From NCBI GenBank assembly GCA_029204225.1, contig CM055111.1, positions 12,710,697 to 12,774,696 of the forward strand: DNA of 64,000 nt. Reading direction: 5' to 3'. This stretch comes from Diphasiastrum complanatum. Its lineage: Eukaryota > Streptophyta > Lycopodiopsida > Lycopodiales > Lycopodiaceae. A model generated the notes under the pieces. The model was given only the letters and a program-made list of their open reading frames with translations, was not told where the DNA came from and made no database searches. Positions 47,866 through 57,590 of the stretch are shown piece after piece (within the stretch, counting starts at the first letter, position 1; each line of letters opens with the position of its first letter). A program made the position numbers and the translations under genes.

Positions 47866-50800
47866 AGAAGAAGAAGAAGAAGCTTTATTAACATCTTTTC
47901 CATGCCAAAAGGCGTATGAGACGAAACAGTACATCCGATAAGATGGCAACAAGTGCCATCAAAACAACATAACTAAACTAAATTTAACTAAGAAGAGAGA
48001 TATATAGCCAAGATTATATGGTAGAAAGACCATCTACAATGTCAATTGGACATCTCTTCAGTTCTCTAACTCTAACTCTTACTCAGATCAATCTTAGACA
48101 TCAAACTCTTATCACTATAGGCTTACGATCTACAAATTTGATAGTACCGTCACGGTAAATGAGCCGTTTGCCAATTGATAGAGCTTCTTGTCTTGCTTTC
48201 TTGTGTTCTTGGACTTGGATGAAGGCCAGGTCTTCGTCCAGAAAGATTATGGTATTTGGCAATTTAGATCTCTTCCCTAGAACTTCATGCCGGTGAGATA
48301 CTGATGTGGAGCGGATAACGAGAGTATCCGGATCCTTCTTAGGCCGCCATGCAATTTCGATACCTGTATGATGGTGTTGAAGATCCTCAGCCAAAAACTT
48401 CTTAGCATCTTCAACAACATTTTGGGAGTTCAGAGTACCTCTGACTCGAACATTAACGGCCTTATGTTGTCGCAGACGGATCTTGATGAACGTGGCTGAG
48501 ATAAATGAAGATGAAGGTGGAGGTGGAGGAACTGTATTACCTTTAAGTACATTTGCCCAAGTTTGGACAGCCGAATGGTGCTGCTCCACCTGATTTTCAA
48601 GCTGTTGGAGTTTAGATGAAGTGGCTACTTGGGAAGGTGCATCATTTTTTATAGTTGCAACTTCAGTCTTGAGTTCTTCGATGGAAGCTTCTAACTTCTT
48701 GAGGTGCGATTGCACAACTAGAAGTAGATAATCATGAGAAGCCAACATTTATTTGTGGTTGTTGAGATATGCAAACATTCGAGTTGTTCTTCACGACGAA
48801 GAATAAATTCAGCAAAGGACAACAGAGAATCTGCTGGGGAAGTTGGAGTCAAAGGGAGAGCTACAGTAGCTTCGCTATTGACAATGGGATTCGATGGCAA
48901 AATGGGGACTGCAATAGGCATAGAAGGAGAAGGAGAAGATGTATCTGGCTCTGAGGAAGACGTAGAAGCAATACTAGAAATGGAAAATGGTTCAGGAGTA
49001 GGGGCACCAACCCCTTTACAACGAGGCATTGCAAATGTTAGAAGAGCCTAAAATGTGGTGGAAATGCAACAAAGAGCTGCAACGATTGATCACAAGCGAT
49101 GGCAGGTTCTGAGCTTGAAGCCGATTATTTGAAGAAGACAGTTCCGCTGGAACACCAACCTGTCTAATTGTGCAACACTGAGCTTGTTCCTCCTCTTCGT
49201 ATGAATCAGAGAGAACAAACTCCAATTCCTCTCACATGCAACTATTGTGTAATCATGTGAGAGAATGCGTATGGCGAGCTTTTGCAATCGAGGACAATCA
49301 CCCCCATACTTGTCCCACCATGAAACAGGGCACAATTGTCCTTCTCTAAGCCGCACTCCTGGACACCCAAACTCAAGAGCCTCACGCTTGCACAGTGCAC
49401 ACGTGAGTTGTGACAATGCACATTGAAGATAATTCATGAGTGAGTGCCGAGTGTGACAATGTGGCCACTCACTTCATTGGGATTCAAGAAAGACGAAGGA
49501 CTTGAAAAAATAACAAATGTTAGAGAATTGTCATGACTTATACTTGAAGACATTGAGATCATCCCTGAGTGAATCCTGCATGACAGGATTAGGATAGACC
49601 CTCTCAATGTATGTGCGCCATCCCTGTCGGAGCTCTGCATCATGGAACTGATCTTCATTCCTCCATAGAGGGTGAAGAATGCAAGCCATAGCGTGTAGAG
49701 GCTGATGGAACCACTCCCACCTGGCTTGCCACTTTTCTCTTATTTTTTCAACCCTATAAAATTTGAAAATCATACATCATACATGTCACATGGTGCATAC
49801 TTATTACTACATACTACATATTACATAAACACTCATCAATCATGATAAGAGATAATGCATAATACAAACCTCTTTGCACTGAAGGCAGTGCAGGTGCGAA
49901 TCTGCTCTCCCAGCCTGTCCATGAACTCATAGAGAAGGCCCAAAGTTGCGCCCTCTCTATCCGTAAGGCGCATGACAGTGTAAAGAGACTGCAACGTTAT
50001 GATAATGGCCCGTGCATCATCCCAAAAAGGAGATGCTAGCACAATCCTCTCAAATCGCTGAGCCTTAGGCTCTCGTGAGTGCCTCCACTGACACCAAGGC
50101 TGTAAGACCACCATTTGTCTCAAGTCATCATGCACCTTCACGAGGCGCTCTAGAACAATGAAAATAAAGCCAAACCTGGAACGAATCATGATTGCAAATT
50201 GTATTAGCTTCAACAAAGCAATTATTGGATAACAAGGTCTTAGGTTGAAACTCGAAAGTAGTTAGTAGTTGCTAGTAAGCTATGTACTAGCTTCTAAGTA
50301 GTAAGAATCTAAGTGATGAATCAAATTTGATGAATAGAAAAGTAGACCTGGTGGGGGCAGGCCTCAAAATGTCGAGGCTAGAATACTTTATGAACATGCT
50401 CAGGACCCTCGGTCTCTTGGTGACAAACCTCACCAAGAACCGGCCTATGTCTAGTACCTCTGCAATCCATGGCAACTTTGCTATATCCTCAAACAAGAGG
50501 TCTAAGCAATGTGCAGCACAAGGTGACCAAAAGATCCAAGGGTACTTTTCATTTACGAGCTTCCCCATGGCAATACAATTTGCCGCATTGTCGGTGACGA
50601 CCTGCAAAGCACAACAATTATCAATGCAACATCTGACATCGATCTTCTCTGAAGTCCATGATCCAAGAAGCAACATTGAACAAGTAGTTTAAGTAAAAAG
50701 TTTTCACTCATTTTTATTTCTCACTACTCAACTGAAAGTCAAGAATCAATACCTGCACAACATTCTCTTTGCCGACCTCCACAATGGCCACGTCAATAAA

Positions 50801-53800
50801 TTCAAACAATGTTTGGGCATCCAAGCTTAAGCCCGATGTGTCGATGGATCTCAAGAACGCCGTGCCCAAGCAAGAAGAAACCAATATATTTACAATGTGG
50901 CGCTTCCTGGTATCAGTCCAACCATCTGATATGATGGAGCACCCATACCTAGTTCAAAGGATCCCATTGCCCACAAAATTCAGATTTTAGATGGCAATTG
51001 CTTGCATTAAAATTCATGGACATTGAGCCTCTTCTATGAGTTCATGGACAAGCTGGGCGAGCAATTGAGTCTTTGCACGACCATTAGCCTAGAGAGGTAT
51101 ATCATCGACGCTTATTACTTAAGCCTTACTAGTTACTAGTTGGTACTAACTAACCTCTAAGTTGTAACTAATGTTTGAACTTTGAAATCTGAAATTGAAT
51201 CATCGATGAATTATCAGTAAATCATTCGACATTCATGATCAAAAATTCAAGATTCAAATTTCAAATGTAGTATGTACTATAATCATTAATGTATCTTGCA
51301 GGCTTGAGGAGGTCCGGCTCCTTTGGCAGAGCAAGTGGGAGTGGTTTCATAAGCCCCTACATGCCTTGGTCCACATACTCCATCCACTTTGGAGGAGTGA
51401 GTAGCAGTACACAGATAGGGAGCTCAGGGATGGCTGGAATGCCTATATCTCTTGAGTTTATCCTGATGTACGCGAGTAGGCTAACCTGTTGGATGAGCTC
51501 CAAATTTTCAGGCATGAGACCTTGGAGTTCCGACGCTTTTGAGAGACGGTAATAAACTAACCACTACAGTTCAAACTTTACATTTTACTGCACAATTACT
51601 CAATCACATTGTTGGTTACTAGTAACTAGTACCTACTAACTTGGTAGCTGCATTTATTTACTTGCATAACTTGCATGGGCCAGCATGCAATGTCTCGTTC
51701 ATTCTGTTATTTTACAGGATGACTTTGCTTCTTGGTCCACCAAATGCTGGAAAAACTACTTTGCTATTGGCTTTAACAGCAAAGCTTGATCCTGACTTAA
51801 AAGTACGTTTTTGGTCTCTTCTTCTGTTCTTTGATTGATTCTTGTGCTCTAAATTAGCAACTAAAATTATACATGACTTGTTGAGCTTCCTTTTCTCAGG
51901 TCACAGGACAAATTACATACAACGGGCATGAGTTGACAGAGTTCGTACCTCAGCGCACTTCATCTTATGTCAGGCAACATGATTTGCACATCGGAGAGAT
52001 GACAGTTAGAGAAACCCTCGATTTTTCAAGCAGATGTGAGGGTGTTGGCCAAAGATATGGTGAGTAGATCTCTGATGGTGCATTTGTACTGAAATGCCAC
52101 TACTTATAAAGGTCCAATACGTACTTAAGTATTTTGTTGCTATAGAATGAAGGTTCACTCCTTGTGTTGAATTTCCCCCATCTATATGTGATAGACATAT
52201 CAAACTCTTGCATTAACTCAGCCCAACGAGCTTTCCGACCTTTGAGCTCTGGCTGATTGCAAAGGTATCTAAGACTTTCATGGTCTGTCAGGACCTCAAA
52301 GTTGGCACCATACAAATAATGCCTCCAAGTCTTAAGGATGAACTATTGAGAGCATAGACGTTGTACCTGGTCTGTGCTGGCTCGAGTTTTTTACTTTCGA
52401 ACGCCACTGGTCGTCCATTCTGAGTTAGTACAGCACCAACTGCAAAGTCGCTAGCATCTGTATCGATCACAAATGGCTGATTGGGGTCAACGACCTTTAG
52501 AACTAGTGTTGTAGCTAAGGCTGTTTTGAGAGCATCAAAGATCTCCTGCTGTGCGAACTCCCATATGAACTCCTTTCCCTTCCCCTTAAGAATATTTGTC
52601 ATAGGAACTGCTATCTGAGCATATTCCTTGACAAATCATCTGTAATATCCCGCCAAACCTAGAAAGATCTGTAATTCTAAAATATTCTGAGGTCTCAGCC
52701 AACTGAGTATGGCTTTGACCTTACTGGGGTCCATCTTAATCCCATATGCCGAGATAATGTGACCCAAATAAGCTACTTCTTCAGCGAAAAATTCACTCTT
52801 AGGTTTCTTACATAAAGCTTATGCTTTCTAAGCAGTCGAAACACCTTTCTGAGGTGTTTAAGCTGCTCCTTCCTCGTTTTACTGTAGATGAGGATGCCAT
52901 CTAAAAATACGACTACAAACTTACCCAAGTATGGTTTGAGGACACTGTTCATCAAGGTCATAAAGGTAGCTGGAGCATTTGTGAGCCCAAATGGCATCAC
53001 CTTAAACTCATAATGACTGTGACGAGTCCTGAAAGCTGTTTTTGGGACATCTTCCGTTTTTATATGGACTTGATGATATCCCGATTTAAGGTCTATTTTA
53101 CTGAAAAACTTAGCCCCGTCGAGTTGATCAAACAACTCGTCTGCCCGAGGTATTGGGTACTTATTCTTAATTGTGACCTTATTGAGGGCTCTATAATCTA
53201 TGCAAAGACGCATAAACCCCTTTTTTTTCACCAAAAGGATTGGTGAGGCCCATGGTGAACTACTGGTCTGAATTTGGCCTTTTCCAAGATAACATCCTCT
53301 GTTAGGCTGACCCAATACGGAGGTTTAGAAACAGGTGTTGTACTTTGCACTAGGTTTATTACATGATCTACATCTCTGCTAGGTGGTAAGCCATGCGGTA
53401 AATCTTCATAAAAAACATCTTTAAATTTAGACAATAAAGTTTCTAATTTATTTACTTTCTGTTGTAAAGAACTAGAAATAGAAACTTTTGGAATGCCTTT
53501 ATGCTAAAAGCTGAGGGTGTTCTCCTGATAATTTTTGTGGAGGGAAGGTCCTAAGCTGTAGAGCCAATCTCTCCCGAGAACAATGTCTGTGCGATCCAGG
53601 TGCATTATCTGAAAGTTTATTTCATCTTGATACCCCTGAATACCAAGATTTAAACTACTTACCATAGTTTCCCAAAAAAAATTGTCTTCACCCTTAGCCA
53701 AGAAGTATGAGTTTTTTAACCAGGGTGTAGTTGATGAAATTATGGGTCGCCCCATCATCAACCATGACTCTTATTGACTGATTACCAACTTTCCCATGCG

Positions 53801-56800
53801 TACGTACTAGGTCATGCGGCCCAAAGCTGAAGGGTCTCACTAGCATTGCAGAAGTTAGTTGGCAACAGTGTTCATGGTCTTCATGAAACACTTTTATCTC
53901 GGAAGCTGCCGAGTCACTTGGGAAACTCACTGTCTGAACAAGATGGACTTGTTTTTTATCTTTCTTTTCTTTTTTAATGAGTGGCCCCTTGGGACACTGT
54001 CTGACTGTGTGTCCCTTGCCCATGCACACAAAGCACAAACGTTCTTGTTTGGCTTTCTCAAAATCTTTTGGTTTTAAGGGCTGTATGACTGATGGGCGTT
54101 TCTGATGAGCTTCACTCTTAACTTTATCTTCTTTCTTTCTCTTTAAATTTTTTTTTTTAAATTGAAAGTCTTTTTGAGTAGGTTGCTCAGAAAGGGGCTG
54201 TTGTCTCGCCTTCTTCCTTCCCACTGAATCATCATAGATTTGAGCATATCTGAGAGCTTGCTCTAGGGTAGTAGGCGAGTTTCTCTGGACCTCTACCTTA
54301 TATTCGTCTTTAAGGCCACGGACAAATCCTGACATTCTGATAGTCATCCATATTTTTTCTCTTAAAAATTGCTTCTCGATACTGCGAGATATATTGGATT
54401 GAAAATTTGTCCATTACTGTTTTCTCCCAGGCTTCCCAGGCTCTATCAAGTTCATTTTCTGGTAGAAACTCTCTTAGGAACGCTTCTTCAAAAGCCTTCC
54501 ATGACCGGGGAGTCTGCCCAGTCTCTTGGAGGTTTAACCACGCATGTATGTTCTTCCATTTGCTGAGGAAGGTATGTAAAATGTCTGCATTTCTATCCTT
54601 CTCTTCCCCAATAAAAGTAGGAGGCTTTAAGTTTTTTAAAGACACTGGGATGAGACCGAATAGGCTCACCCGCAATTGATGGAAGTGGAGAAGGGGATAA
54701 CTAAGAAGTGGAAGGAAGGCTTCCTTTCGCAAAGCTCAAAATTAGACCTTTGAGTTCGGCGAACAAGTCATCCACACTGGATTTGAAATTGGCGAGAGCC
54801 AGTTTCAATTCATCCACCTCTGTTACCAAGTGGAGATACTGCTCCTTGGTAACCAAATCGTCGAGTTCTTCGGCGAATTGTTCTTGTTCCTCCACCTCCA
54901 TGGGTTCTTTCCCTTTACTGAACCTTAGAGATTCCGTTTCTAATTCATCGATGCCTCTTGTCGGGGATTGATCAGGTCCCTAAGAAGTGGTCATTATCCG
55001 AAGTAGAAAAAGAGTGTCCGATGTTCCTTCTTCAAAAAGTCAAAAAGACTAATTAGAACTGTACAAAGGAGGGAAAAGAAACTTAGCTCTTTCTGAGGAC
55101 TGTACTTCCAGAGAGAGTATCAAGAAAAACCCTTTCAACTCTTCCATAGCTGTGATTGTACAGTCTGATTTTCCAATTCTTGCTTGAAATTGTCGAAGCT
55201 TTTTGCATTCCAGGGTCAATACCCCTTATTTTTGGTTGGATTTACAGACTTGCTGTCTCAAAAAATCAGAAATCAGGGCTCAGATTTGTAGGACAAAGTC
55301 TGATTTGAACCTCTGACCACCCTCGCTGGTTGAGGTACTGATCTGCTGTCTGAGAAATCAGGATAAAAGGCTAAAAAAAGTGCAAGCAAATTCTGATTTT
55401 TCTTGCTCTCCCCCCTCGCTGTCCGATCAGCGACCTATGTGCTCAAAAACTTTCCAATTTGAGGCTCACAATGGTTCCAAAATCCCAGATTTGGAGAAGT
55501 ACCATCAGCGCTGGACCTGCACCTCAAATCTTCTCCAGATTCCGCTCAAGAAAACAATCCATCCTACTGCCAAAATAGGGATGGATAGCTGTCAGTGCAG
55601 CGCTAGTTCTGTGCTTCAAACCCTTCCTGAATTCCGCTCAGAGATCTGAAACTAGTGTCTGAAAACAGGAGTATATATATAATCCTACAGCAATGGGGAA
55701 CTATACAACAAGTTCTGTCCTAAATCCGCTCAAATAGGAAGCAAATCCACTAACATTTCCTCAGCAGAGAACTATCTCTCCAGCGCTGGATCTGTACTCT
55801 GATTCTTGAAAGTTGGAAGATGTCTTTGTACATTCTACTACTTTCTCCCTTGCTGAAAACTAAGCTCCCAAAGATGGAGATGGCTTTGATACCAGTGTTA
55901 GAGGTCTCTACACCACAGTAGAGCAAACACTAACTGATCCACCCAACCTTGCCTATTCCCTGATATGGAGCAAGCCCCTCCTAGCCCAGTGTGAAGACTG
56001 GTAGCATGCATACTGCCAAGTGTCAGCCACGTGGCACTGACGTGGCCGACTGCATGTCGGGACCCAACGTGGGGCCCTATCCTACTGACAGGGTCCCTAT
56101 GCTGTGCTAGGCCCGCCATGGCTATGGACCGTGCCGGGGCACACTACTCACACTGTCTTGCCCTGTTGGACGTGTATGCTGGACACGCCCCTGACTGTGG
56201 TATCTGACCTCATGTGTTCTCTAGGGTTCGGCTCTGGTTACATGCTCGTAACATGTACGTACACGCCAACCTGAGACTTTTGGGTAGACTTCAGACCACC
56301 GTAGAGCCTATCCAAGTAAGCCATAAATTATAATTTCTAACATGTGCATTGTGATCCCAGATAGTAGATACTAGATACTAGATAGATCATAGTAGACTGT
56401 AGCTAAATTTAAACTTTTGTTGGCCCTCCGAATTTTGTCCCCTACAAAAAGGTTCTGCACCGAAACTGTCTTTGTTCTACTTACTTTATGCCTATTACGA
56501 ACTGTAAAACATAAGGCATCTGAAATGGGTATATATAACCTTATGAAGCTTTCTAAGACACAAGATAAAATCGCATACCTGCTTTCAAGTGATAGGTCAA
56601 TCCAGTGGGAAGAATGTCAAGTCCCGTATAAAGAAGAAACGGTAAGCAAGTAGATCAAACATTTGATTCTTACCAATGCAACGTATTTGTTTAAAACTAA
56701 GAGATTTAGCATGGTTTCCATTCAAGTAGAAACCTTGTAAACTGCTGAGATAGAATGTACATAGAATGGTCACATAAAACCAAGTGTAAGGGAAACAAAT

Positions 56801-57553
56801 GTGAATCAGTGTCCAAACAGCATGTAAAGCGACCAAATAGCAACTGAAAACAACGTGAAAAAGTGTCTTTATGCCACAGAACCAGCGCTGGTCCAGCAGC
56901 AGATAGATCGAAGTAAAGGCATAAAAACTTTGATTAAAAAGAACTTGTTAATCGCTGTCCAAAAAGTCAGCATAAGTTATGACAGCAATCGCTCAATCAA
57001 TGTGGCTTTCTAAAGCACGAATGGCCACTGTAGAATAGTGAAAAGGATCTGGAAAACCAGCTATTGACTACCAACGACAACAATAAAAAACTAGTAGCAT
57101 AATGAGAGAGGTAGATTGCTGACGAGAAAGCCATAAAATCCAATGTTGTCATCAAAAAATGGCACACTGCAAACAAGTGACATGTAGTAAGGCTTATCGA
57201 GATAGCTTTGCTTGGAAGAGATGGTAGGGCGCAAAGAGCATTCGATCCTCCTTCAATTGTTAATAGGGTAAACAGGAGTCGAATACCATGTGTATATAGT
57301 CTCTTGTGGATCATTATAGATAGGCTCAAGTAGACACATCTGGATTGGCTTGTGGAAGAAGCCAAGTTTTGGTGAATCCTGTCCATTGGTTTAAAGGTGA
57401 ATGAATCTCCACCGTTTGAACAAGTTTTAATTTTTTTTTTTTTTGGCTTCAACGAGGTGATTTGCCAAAACGAAACCGCTACCTAGTTCATAAGTGATTC
57501 CGCAACGCTACAAATTGAGAAAGAAAAAGTAGGTTAAAAATGTCATACTATCC

Positions 57554-57590
<37 letters not shown>

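Larger units (their letters stand above)
52100..56342 (-). mobile_element. Ty3/gypsy element, truncated, gypsy-2
   Basis: The minus strand holds, from right to left, an LTR (55896-56342), a primer-binding site TGGTATCAAAGCC next to it, gag, protease, RT and part of RNase H. The element stops at about 52100-52130 inside RNase H. Integrase and the other LTR are absent. The orientation is antisense to LANCL. Confidence 0.88.

Noticed and set aside
48734-49051. 105-codon plus ORF with Gly/Glu-rich end
   Set aside because: Antisense to the Ser/Pro-rich start of the ORF1p-like protein.
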